Origin: Linnemannia hyalina
Lineage: Eukaryota; Mortierellomycota; Mortierellomycetes; Mortierellales; Mortierellaceae
Direction of reading: 5' to 3'
NCBI GenBank assembly: GCA_019671135.1
Contig: JAHRHY010000007.1
Location: forward strand, 1,612,001 to 1,676,000
DNA: 64,000 nt
The notes beneath the pieces are model-generated. The model searched no databases, was not told the DNA's origin, and saw nothing but the letters and a program-made list of their open reading frames with translations. Shown here one piece after another: positions 39,393 through 50,149 of this stretch. The position numbers were made by a program, and so were the translations under genes. How positions within the stretch are numbered: the first letter of the stretch is position 1; the number at the start of each line of letters is the position of its first letter.

Positions 39393-40680
39393 CCGTCCAG
39401 ATGCGAGCGCGGCTAAAGCCTTCTCTGTGTCGTGATAGTTTTCTGCCCTGTCGAGCTGGTCTGTGGTGGCGATAGCAATACGGTTATTTGGGGTCCCTAA
39501 AGAACACTCAGTCTTCTTTTTCTTTATTCACGATGATGATGACCATTGCATTTACTCGATAGTCTCCTTCCGACCTGCTTCTAACTAAACAACCTTAACT
39601 CACCCTATCATTACTGCTCAATGACGCGGAAGACACCAAATCAAAACTCCAGCAAGATAAATCCTAATCGTATTCATGTGTTTACTACTCCTTCTTTCGA
39701 GGCGATGGTGCCAGCATAGGGATGTGCGTATTGCAAGTCAAACACATTATTGCGTAATGATAGAAAATTCGCACCTCCTTTTTCTGTCCAGCATCAGCTA
39801 TTGTCGTACTGCCTCCTTTGCCTGCCTGTCTGCCACCCAAGGGTTCACATTCTTCAGATCCATCCAGTACGTTGTGCCTTTCTCCTTGTCTTTTGTTTTG
39901 TCCCTGTATCCTAGTCGCTGTTCGTTCCCGTCAGGCGCCCTGTCCTTTGTGTTTCTTGTCTGTCTCTCTTTTCTCCAACTTCGCTTATTATCGGACAAAT
40001 CGTCGGGAGCAGATATACCGGCGCCCTACTTGTGGCGTCTGCCCAAAAAGAGCAGAAGAGTCATCGTGCAAACAAAAAATAAAACGCAGATGCATCAAGG
40101 CTTCCAGATTTGTACCTCCCTTATACCCATCAAAAAACAAATGTCCAGTCTAATTCAATTCACTCCGCATCCAGACTCAACTCAACCCTACAACCGCCTG
40201 TGTTTTTTCCCACCATCATGGGTCTTGCAAAGTAAAAGTACCCTCCAGGCCATTCACGTACGAAGTTTAGTATGTCAAAAAGAAGTTGAAAGAGCAGCTA
40301 GGGTCATTGGCTTTGAAGAAACACAACAACACCCAATCCAACCACCGCCAATCAAACACTCGCAAGTATTACCTTTTTTCTTTCCAACTCAATTTTTCTT
40401 CTTCGTTGCTGTATTTGGGTTAAACGGGCTTGCAATGGGCTGTTTGGAAGAACAACGATTGAATACAGCAATTCACACAGACAAATGACTGAAAGTAACC
40501 TTGTTTCCGTGTCTCCGTGTGTAACAAACATGATGGCGCCATATGAGGCCATCAGATAAAGGGAAGAAAAATGACAAAAAAAATAGCGTGAGGAGAGAAG
40601 GAAGGAGGGTGCAAGGGGATAACCATACCTTCCTTCATTGTTGTCGTGTCGAAAGTAATGAGATAGACTCAATCCTGAAC
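39393..40680. other. Intergenic region upstream of cysteine dioxygenase
   Basis: No supported gene. The long plus-strand open frame around 39676-40488 is low-complexity without family signals. Confidence 0.45.
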
Positions 40681-40692
40681 ATGCAGCTCGCC

Positions 40693-40700
40693 TATAAAAT
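40693..40700 (+). promoter_or_regulatory. TATA box of the cysteine dioxygenase gene
   Basis: TATAAAAT stands 191 bp upstream of the start codon, followed by a CT-rich and CAACAA-rich leader. It is one of the few clear TATA elements in the window, fitting a regulated rather than constitutive gene. Confidence 0.5.
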
Positions 40701-40890
40701 CCTCCCTTCCTGGTCAGCTGCTCCTTTTTGTTGTTTTTTGCCTTTTCTCTTCTTCACTGCAACCCCAACAACAACTCTTCAAATCAACCAAAACCAACCA
40801 ACTCCCCACCTACCCTCACATAAAAACAACTTCCAACCACTCACTCACTCATCTACTCTTACTCTTCTCATCCTTTTTCTCCATTCTACC

Positions 40891-41977
40891 ATGACCTCTG
40901 TTGAAACTTCCTGCTTGGCCTCTACCCACGCCCTCCTGTCGCCTCCCGTCACTCCTGTCATGTCCACGGTTGAGGAACAGATTGATCGTTCTCGTAGCAG
41001 CAGCAGTGATCACTCTCCTACTACTGAAGATCCTGTTCCTATTCCCAAAGACCTCGATGACCTTGTCCGTCTCCTGCACATTGAACTCGGTGTGAACGGC
41101 CTCGACAGCAAAGAGGTCGATGTCGCCCGTGTTCAAAAGCTGATGGCCAGCTACACCTCCAACCAGGCAGATTGGGAGAAATACGCCATGTTCGATAAGG
41201 GTCGCTACACCCGCAACCTGGTCGACGACGGCAACGGCAAGTTCAACCTAATGATTCTTGCTTGGCCAGAAACTATCGGAAGGTATGTAAAAACGTATCA
41301 ACTTGCATACATATACACTCGCACCCAACCAGAATGCAAACACAAGGGACAAATATTGAGAAAAAAATAATCGCTGCGTGTTTGTTGCACCCATGATGTG
41401 TTTGACCTATCTAATCGCATCTCCTGCCTTGTCGCACTATGTGTGTCACTGCTGCTGCCATCCTGGGTTCTCCTATTGTTTCCTGCATAAACTGACTTTT
41501 TTCTCTTCTTTCTGTCGTTCTCTGTCACACCCATTTAACAGCGCCATCCATGACCATTCTGGTTCCCACTGCCTTATGAAAATCCTTGACGGCGAGTTGA
41601 AGGAAACCCTCTACCACTGGCCCGACCGTGTTGTCAACGACACCGACAACGCCGACTCTGGCATGGGCAGTGACAACAGCGATGACGACGAGAAGCCCAT
41701 CTCCATGTCCGTCAAGAAGGAGACCTTCCTGAAGAAGGATTCCGTCGCCTACATGCACGACAACCTTGGCCTTCACGCCGTCTCGAACCCCCTCAAGATC
41801 CAGGGGTCCGTTTCCCTGCACCTCTACACTCCTCCCTACGAGGTCTGCAAAACCTTCAACGAGCGCTCCTCCAAAGCCCGCTCCTCTGGAAAGTGCGTCT
41901 TTTACTCTTCCAGAGGCGAGAAGGTCGAATCCTGTCCCTCCGCGGCTTATCTCAAGTGTTCCCTGACCAACAACTAA
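40891..41977 (+). CDS. CDO1: Cysteine dioxygenase type I
   Basis: Exons 40891-41282 and 41542-41977 give 275 residues. It oxidises L-cysteine to cysteine sulfinate with O2, the first step of cysteine breakdown to taurine/hypotaurine or pyruvate and sulfite. It is a cupin with a ferrous iron held by three histidines: His134 and His136 (AIHDHSGSHC) and His209 (LGLHAV). Cys141 and Tyr226 (SLHLYTPPY) are at the positions that form the Cys-Tyr cofactor in mammalian CDO. RYTRNLVDDGNGKFNLMILAWP is the family's substrate-side motif. An acidic insertion (residues 163-183, Asp-rich) interrupts the barrel compared with animal CDO, and a Ser/Thr-rich N-terminal extension of ~55 residues is also present. 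The splice falls just before the first iron ligand. Confidence 0.93.
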
Positions 41978-43180
41978 GGGCTTCTCCATTTTGCCCCTTT
42001 TGTACTCCTTTCTTCTCTTTTTCATATCCCGTCTTTTTGTTTGTTGACGTAAACGTGTGGGAATTTGTTGGGGGTGAGTGAATGACCTGGTGTTGATAGT
42101 ACAAAGTCATATGAGGCGGTTTTCGTTTCTGTGCGCGAGAGGAGTGGATGGTGGTGATGCGAAAAATAACCGATAAATTGGGCGTAAGGGTGATGATTCA
42201 TTCCAGACTCTTCTCTCAATTGCTCGCCTATCCATCATCCCTCCCATTATTTTCTCTCCTTCACTCCGCTCCTGCTGCCTTGCTTCGCTAGTGCCATTTA
42301 TGGCGCCCATTCTTTTCTCCTCTTGCGTCTTGCCTCCTGTCCTGTCGGCTTCATATCCACTGTTCCCGCATAGTTCTCTTCCACCGTTTTTTTTATCAAT
42401 CAGAATGTATATCCCGTCTGCCCTTCCATTTCCTCCCGCCCTTGTAGAATAGTATCCTTTATAATAAAACCGATCGCCTCGTATATACTGAAAAAAAATC
42501 CTGACTCTTGTCCAGAAACTCAAAACATGGGTTGGGCGCTGGTTTCTTTTTTTGAGTTGGGTGTACGTGAAAAAAGGAAGAAACCCCCGTGAAGGTGGTT
42601 GGCAGGCATTCGATCCACGTGATGTGTTGGAAATAATGGACTGAGCGTAGTTGGGATATAAAGCTGGAGAGATGACCATAGGCTGACAGGGGAGTGAATG
42701 ACAGTGTTGTAGGACTGAAGCGTGTTGTGGAGGGTGAGTGGGTGAGTGAGAGAGGCCAGGCGGGCTGGCTATTTACCAAGTAGTAACAAAACATAACAGT
42801 GTCGGTTGGTGGCGAAGATAGTGTGGAGGCTGGAGTGAGGTGTAGCGAAGTGCAGTGAAGAGTCAGTGTGTCATGAATCGTCGCAGGTTGAATAAAGAAG
42901 AGTGTAAAAAGACAGCAGGGATGGGAGAATGGTGGAAGTGGAAGTGGAGGTGGAAAGAGTGAGAAAGAGAAAGAGAAAGAAGTGAACAGTTTGCTTTGAC
43001 CAACACAGGCAGCAGCCTTCGTCAAACCTATCTTGTGAAAGGACATCGAAATCGCGAATAATGGCACCATATCCGTCCAATAAAATCACTCTATTTTCGC
43101 AGTCTCCCATCTACGATTTGAAATCATTTATTGATCATGTGATCATTTGATCCCATTGTTTGCGCTTTTTTGCCTTCAAC
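41978..43180. other. Convergent 3' spacer
   Basis: Lies between CDO (+) and the ankyrin-DIL gene (-). Mixed CT-rich and purine-rich tracts. No supported gene. Confidence 0.5.
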
Positions 43181-46100
43181 CTAATGCCTGTAGCTGTCCA
43201 GCAGCGACATCATGTCATCGGGGATCTGTGGCACATATACCCTGTCGACTGTGCCCTCTCGCGCCGCCAGATTCGTCGGCAGTGTAAAATGAATCCACAC
43301 CATGCTGTCCTTTGTCTGCGATGTCTGGTACTCCTCTTCCTCCTCCACCACCTTGCTACCTCCCTTTCTTCGCTGCTCCTCCGTTTGCACCGGCGTCCGC
43401 ACCCGACGTGGCTTCTGTCGTTGCGTCCACGCCTGCTCAATTTCTGCCTCATTCATCACCAACCCCGTCCGCGACCCACTTGCCTCGCCAGCTCTAGCTC
43501 CAGCTTGAGATTGTACTTTGGTTCCGGTCAAGCTGGTCGAGTCGCCAAACCCATCCTCGTCCATGTTGGAGTCGGAACTGCCCCCAGAATCCATTCCAGC
43601 CTGGCTGCTGTTCCGTCTGGACAACTTTCCTGATCCAGACGCAGACGATGCCGTGATAGAGGGACCAGACAAGGTCTCATCCGATCGTTTCTTGCGAATC
43701 ACTTTCTCGGTATCCACGACAACCTGTAAGACGTACTTTGTAACCTCTGTCGGTAACCTGCACTCATTCACCTCGTACCGGTACGAGCTGACGACGTGCT
43801 TGACCTGCGCCGGATTCAACAGCTCAAGCTTCTTGCGCGTCTCAATCCACATTGTCAAATCGCTCTGCAACGACAACACCTGGAGCAGCTGCAGCAACTG
43901 AATTAGAGGCATCAGGGGTTCAGCCAATCGCGACGGCAGTTGATTATTCCGGAGCCAGTCCTCGAGAATCGACAGGTTGAGACGCGTCTGCAGGGCTTTG
44001 CTGCGGGTGAGGAACGTCCTGTTGTCCATGATCCTATTAAAGACCTCGCATGCAATGTAGTACATAACCTGGATCAAAATGTAGTGCACAATGTCCGTGT
44101 GAACGTCGTACGTCTGCATCAGATACAGCAGAGAGGACAACATTGTTGTCACAGTCCTGGGCGAGATACTGCGCTGTCGGGGTGACGAGGGTCGGGCCAG
44201 CTGGAGCGACGCCCGCTTGAAGCAAGGTGGTGGGTACAATCCTGCAAGGGTCGACGGTGGGGCACTAACCCGTTTGCTGTTGCTGTAGTTGTTGTTGCTG
44301 CTTCTGGTCCCGATTCCTCTCCAGAAAGCCCAGTCGGACTGGAATTTGACCTCATCCAAACCAACAATCGTATCGTGATCTAGCATGGCTGGTCCGAGCA
44401 CCTTTTCGATCCGTCGCTCGGCATCCAGAATCACCATCTGTGTCATATCGATGAGGAGAGCTTCGAATCGTGAGTGATAGTCGACCGATGCCGCGTCGAT
44501 GCCAGGATCCTTGCGGAGAAAGTGCAGGAGGGCTGTGGTGTTGGAGATCCAGTATGCACCCAGCGCCATGTCGTCTGGCTTGCCCTTGAAGCGTGAAACA
44601 AAAGAAAGCAAACGGTAAGACAACAATTCCTCTATTGCTACACACCATAATAATGAGTCCATCCTTGCTCGCCCCAGCTTGGTTCACTCCTCCACAGTAA
44701 CATGTCACAATCTTACCATTGCAGCGGTCTCAATAGCATGCAACGTCGCCTCTAGTAAATCGCCCAGCAATTCGGGCGAGCTGAAGTAATGCGCGAATCT
44801 CGCGGCAAGAAAGATCACATAGGCAGGGACGGGCTCGTGGGTCCCGGAGCGAGTTGGGTCCATGGTGGTGATTGTCGTGTCGATAATGTGGCCAATGTCG
44901 CTGCTTGAAAAGACAAACATCTGGTCAGCCAAGCAGCGTTCCCAGTCAAACTCGCTGTCATCATCATCTTGGTACTATAAATGAACATGCATGCACGCAA
45001 GAGAGTGGGGATGTTAGTAAGAATTGAGTAGCAATGTGGTTAGTGGTTTTCTTTCTGCGAGGGGAAATTAAACCGTGTTCTAGTCGAGTGACCCCTCTCT
45101 CCCTCTGTCTCTTGCTTCCCCATGATATTCCCAATTTCGCTCAACCCATCCTGCGCCCTCCCATCCCACACCACAACATCCCTCATAGATACACACGATC
45201 ATCCACATTTTCTCTTCGTGCATACACACAGGGAGGCAATTACCCTCAACCTGCTAACAACTCAACAGGAAATAATTAAAGAACAGAGTCATACAAAAAA
45301 AACCGAGAATGAACAACACCACGCACCTGATCGGGTAAAGAGCAATTGCTTCCCATCGTATCGCCACTGCCCTCCGCGTCGGCTGTGTCTCTTTTCAGCC
45401 TGTACTGCCACTCGCTTTCGGACATACTCTCCTCGAAGCTCTCAATCCCCAGGGGGTCATAGCCGCCACCTGTCCGCCGACCCCCATCGCCGCTACCGTT
45501 GTTTCTGTCGACCGTCGTCGAGTTCCTGTTCGTGGCAGTGACGGTCGGCTCTTGAAAGATCTGTGCAATCTTGGCAGTGTCGTTGGGATCATGTCTCAAA
45601 AAATCTGCAATCGTTCGCCCCTTGGTGGTCGTGGCCTTGGTGGAGGCACCATGCTCCAGTAGCAAGCGGACCATGTGCTCGTGCTTGTTGTTGGTCGCCC
45701 AGACGAGTGCGGTCCAGCCAGATCGGTCGCATGCGTCGATTAAGGCGCCTGCATCGAGGAGCATGAATGTCACGGCGGTGTGTCCAAAGCACGCAGCGTA
45801 GATCAAGGGCGTCGTGCCGTCGTCTTCGTGGTACTCCAGATCGACCCAATCCCTAAAGTTGTCGAGCAGGTCCACAATCCTCTGCAAGTCTCCATTTGAA
45901 GCGGCCCTGGAGAAGAGTCTCGACATCTTAATCTTTTTGTCCTCGTCCGTGAACGGGCGACACATTATAGCCCGTGGGTCATCAAGATCTGCCTGACTGA
46001 ATTCAAAGGTGCTGGGTGTTGTTGACTGACTTAGAGTGGATGAGGTTGGTGAAAATCGGTCGTCCTGTTGATGTTGATGTTGCTCTGTTGGTTCTGGTTC

Positions 46101-46586
46101 CAATATCGACTCACTTTCTGTTGTCATCTGCAAAGAATTCGATTCGGTGATGGTTGTGGTCATGGTTTTGTTGTTATTATTGTTGGTGTTGTCGCTATGC
46201 TCAAAGTCGGCGGTAGGGGGAGGAGAGGTGAGGGTATTGTTCAAGGGACTGGTATGCGTCAAATTCTCCAAACGAGGAGAACCGGGCCTTTGTGCTACAC
46301 AGTCATCAGCAGAATCGGCCATGTCCTTGTATTGTTGCTCTTGTTGCTCCAGCTGTTGTTGTTTGAGTGAGGAATTGTATTGTGAGAGGGATTCAGTCGA
46401 TTGGGGGCGAGAAAAGCGTCCCTTGAGAGGGAAAGGCTCGTACTCTGTGCTTTCAGAGTGTTCGGAGCAGAGGGTTTCGACCTCAGAATAGCTGCGACGG
46501 TGCATATCAGAGTAGGTGTCGTCGTCCATGGTGGAGCTTGATAGGAGGGATAGTTGGTGAGTAACGACGCCAACTATGTCATCCAT
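43181..46586 (-). CDS. Ankyrin-repeat and DIL-domain protein
   Basis: Exons 46586-45327, 44974-44717 and 44584-43181 give 973 residues. A disordered, Gln/Asn/Thr-rich N-terminus is followed by ankyrin repeats at about 220-333 (GTTPLIYAACFGHTAVTFMLL; GWTALVWATNNKHEHMVRLLL; GRTIADFL). A DIL-like all-helical region runs from about 430 to 790: ALGAYWISNTTALLHFLRKD, then LSSLLYLMQTYDVHTDIVHY, then IACEVFNRIMDNRTFLT, then LNLSILEDWLRNN. DIL is the cargo-binding fold of class V myosins and of afadin. Here it lacks a motor, so a cargo or polarity adaptor role is inferred. The C-terminus is charged and Ser-rich. An alternative start is the second methionine at 46529 (MDDDTYS). Confidence 0.88.
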
Positions 46587-48444
46587 TCAGCGAATTGTTT
46601 AGCTGCTGTTAAGAGAAAGACGTGTCTGCCCAATAAACACAAAGTTGCTGCAAGAAAAAGGGAGGGAAACGGGTGAAGTGTGAAAAAATGTGAGTGGAGA
46701 AAGAGTGAAGAGGGGTGTGTGTGTGAATGAGTGAATGAAGAGAGAAAGAAATGAGGCACACGCCTGGATGAATGGAGGATGAGTTGATGTGGAGTGTTGG
46801 GGGAGCAATGAGGAGTAGACGAGAGAAAGAGAGAGTGAGAGTGCGAGTGAGAGAGAGAGAGAGTGAGAGAACAAAGAAACAGACAAACGATAAGAAAAGG
46901 TATGAATAGTTTGGGCGTACCAATGTCAAGGCTGAGGCTCGTTCCCTGTTGAATGTACGAGTATGTGCGTTTGGTCACACACAGATGCACAGATGAGGAC
47001 GGTGGAGGTGAAAAAAGGACAGAAGGAGGGGGGGAAGAAGAAGAAAAAGGCTATGGCTATCTAACCAGGAAGGAAAGAAAGGAGGGAGGGACTCTGGTCA
47101 AACGGGCAGGGACAACGGAGAGACAGGGGGAGATGTTGGAGACAAAGACGGAGTCTGGACGGGGGACGTGGACTGGGAGCGAAGAAAAAGGAAAAAGGAG
47201 ACCAGTGGTAATGGTTTGGGGGGCGCACGGGCTGGATGGAGGACTGAGCAACGAAGTTCGGAGAGTGGAGTGGGAAGTGCAAATGAAAGAAGAGGATTGC
47301 GGGGCGAGGGGATAGGCGAAAGTGATGATGGTGGTAACGATGATGCGGGGTATCTTGGTGTGGTGTGGTGGTTGTTGTTGTTGGATGTGGTAGAGGTGAA
47401 GGACAGGAAGAGGAGGGCGTTGTTGCTGGTTGTTCGTCGTGGCTGTATTCTCTGAGAATTGTTGGTAGGCAGGTGCTCAACAGCTCAAGAAAGACAAGGT
47501 TGGCGTGAATGGGGATTATGATGTTGATCCAATGGGCACTATGTGGTCTGATTCACTGCGTGTTGCGTGTGAACAAAGAGACAGGTGAGAAAAGGGAAAG
47601 AAAGAGAGGGAAAATGCGCAAACCATATGCTGAGGTGGGATGCAGGCGATAGATGGCTGATGTGGCATTGGTGAATTAGCGCAACAAGCGACTGTACCCA
47701 AATAAAAAAAATGGTTCCTTGCGCCACATCGCAGGCACCATGCAGAGTAGGAGGGTTAGAGGAATAAGAGGGACAGAGGAGCGAGTCTGGCTATTATCGA
47801 GCCAAGTGGTGCCGGCTCAGGGACGACACCAAAAACCACGGAGTCAGCTTAGATACACCTTTTCTTCCATGGTCGGTAGTCAGACTCAGGACAGCATGGA
47901 TGCTGAAGAAGGCTAGTATTGTGGATTCCTGTCTGAAGCCTAGCTTGATCCTATTCCTTTTAATCTTTCTCGGTTGACATTAAAACAGGAGAAGGAGAAG
48001 GAATGATAATGAACGACAAAGGAGATAGATAGAGAAAGGGGGAGAGCACAGTAGGACGATATTCGGTAGAAGGGGAATAGCGTGGCACCCATGTACGGTC
48101 ACTGCTATCAACATCTATAACCGGCAGCTAGGCACACAGGCAGCCAGACAGCTATCTTGGATCAAAGATAAAAGTCATTAGCAAACGGAAGAAACGCGTC
48201 GCGTTCGCGTTTGGTCAATTCTGAACGCGACAACATTACCGAGCCAAGGAGTGGATGTGACTGCGACGACGACGACGGTTATATGAGTGAAGATCCGTTC
48301 GTGAATGGAGGCATCGCTTCTTTTCTGCATTCACTCACTCACACATCGAATTGCTCACGACCCACAACTCGCCGCTTTACGTCAGAAAACAACTAGAACA
48401 CTCTCTTCACAAAGCTCTCATATACACACATACAGCCATACACA
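46587..48444. other. Divergent intergenic region, purine-rich plus strand
   Basis: Between the ankyrin-DIL gene (-) and the AIM18-like gene (+). The plus strand is purine-rich from 46640 to 47310, i.e. CT-rich toward the minus-strand gene. No supported gene. Confidence 0.5.
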
Positions 48445-49937
48445 ATGTCTGCCACACGATGGAACAGAGCACGCACATTGCTCGCACAGCCAGCTAGAAC
48501 CCATGCCGTCTTCAGACCAGTCGCCATCCGCGCTCCCATTCAACACCACCTCGGACGCACCGCCGCCGTCGCCACTGTTGCTGCACGCACCCAGGTAAAT
48601 GGAGGGCAACAGTATGTTTATCTGCTGATTCCGTGTTCCGTGACCAGTATGGCCAGACATGAGTGGGAATATAACGTTTTGTTCAGAAAGTGTTAACACG
48701 AACCATGTCTTATTGATGCGATAGGACCGATGGAGGCCATGGATGATGGCGTCAGTTGCAACGGCAGGAGTTCTTTCCTGGCAGCTCAGTCAGTCTCTCG
48801 TCAAGTCCGAGAGCCATGCTCAATCCGCCACTGTCATTGGTAGGCCATTCGCATCCATGAAAAATGATCCTCGGATTTCATCATACCCTTCTTAGCGTAT
48901 CGCACTATTTTTTTTTCTCTTTCGCAATGCACATCATTATTAACCAAAAATGTGCGCACATCATTCTTGTTACTTTTCGGCGAAACAAAAACAGACGAGG
49001 ACTCAAAGCTCGAGTTCCCAAGGACAATCCTCTCCGAGGACGGATCCCCCGCCCGTCTCTTGGGCTTGGGAGTCCGCAAGATCACCTTTCTCAAGGTCCA
49101 AGTCTACGTGGTCGGCCTCTACGCCAAAGCCTCGGATCTGGACGACCACAACTCGCGGTTCCGTGCGTTGCCCGAGGTCCAAAAGTTCCAACGCACCGAT
49201 GCGATTAGCTCTGATGCTGCTTTTAGGGCCATTGTCCAGAACCCGATCGAGTTGGTCTTGAGGATTGCACCTGTGAGGAACACCAACGGTCCTCATCTTC
49301 GCGATGGGTTTACTCGCAACTTGACCCAGGCTCTCAAGCGCCAGAATCTCAATGATATCGAGAACGAGGTAATCATTACACCTCTTTTTGACCCCTCTTT
49401 TTTTTCGTCACTTCCTAGGTATCGGAGGAGCAATTGAAAAAAGTCTCTGTATTTGTTTCTCGTGCAATGACTGACACATATTATGCTATCGACCGTTTAT
49501 GTCATAATAGGAGGCAATGAAGGGTATTATCGAGTTCAAGAACTTGTTCCCCAAGGGCAAGATCCTTGCAGGTCAAGCCCTGCTATTCAGAAAGTCGCCC
49601 GATGGCTCCATGTCCGTCGAATTGGATGTAAGCAACAATCCTTCTCTTGCTTTCTCTTCTTTATCATCCACTGTGTTTGCTGTCCCTCTGTTGTGCTCTC
49701 TGACACTGGGACACACGGCACTGTTGTCACGGAAACGATAAATTGAGCGACTTCCTCTGACGAACATCACTTCTCTCTTTTGGTCATTTTTGTTAATAGG
49801 GCGAAGTGCTGGGAGAAACCCGTAACACCTGGTTGATCGAGTCATTCTTCTTGGGATACCTTCATGGAGAGAACCCTATCAGTGGCAAGGCCCGCGACAG
49901 TATTGCCCAGGGTATCCAGGACCTCTTGCTTCAGTAA
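48445..49937 (+). CDS. Mitochondrial chalcone-isomerase-fold protein (AIM18/AIM46-like)
   Basis: Exons 48445-48594, 48725-48839, 48995-49368, 49511-49627 and 49800-49937 give 297 residues. An arginine-rich presequence (SATRWNRARTLLAQPARTH) and a hydrophobic stretch near residue 60 (WMMASVATAGVLSW) indicate mitochondrial targeting and an inner-membrane anchor. The rest is a chalcone isomerase fold: LLGLGVRKITFLKVQVYVVG, then LVLRIAPVRNTNGPHLRDGF, GIIEFKNLFPKG, LLFRKSPDGS, and a terminal WLIESFFLGYLHG. The yeast relatives Aim18 and Aim46 have unknown biochemistry; the fold is related to fatty-acid-binding members and the plant-type isomerase activity is not expected. The name is by family resemblance, and assignment to 18 versus 46 is not possible. 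Confidence 0.88.
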
Positions 49938-50149
49938 ACAAACGACTACCACTTCCCTATCTTTCTCTTTCTTTTGTCCCCCTCTTCCGCCTCTACTCCC
50001 TCTTGTCAAGAATGCATCTCGGACAAATCGCGAAAAAATAAAAATGGGCGATATTACGATTATGTTTTATTACTTTTAGAGGATGTGGTTATTGTTTTTG
50101 TATGCTGCATGGTTGAAGAAAAAGAGAAATGGTAGAGAGAATGGTGTGT

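Noticed and set aside
39676..40488. 270-codon plus-strand frame upstream of CDO
   Set aside because: Patchy composition, no conserved motif; lies in the promoter side of CDO.
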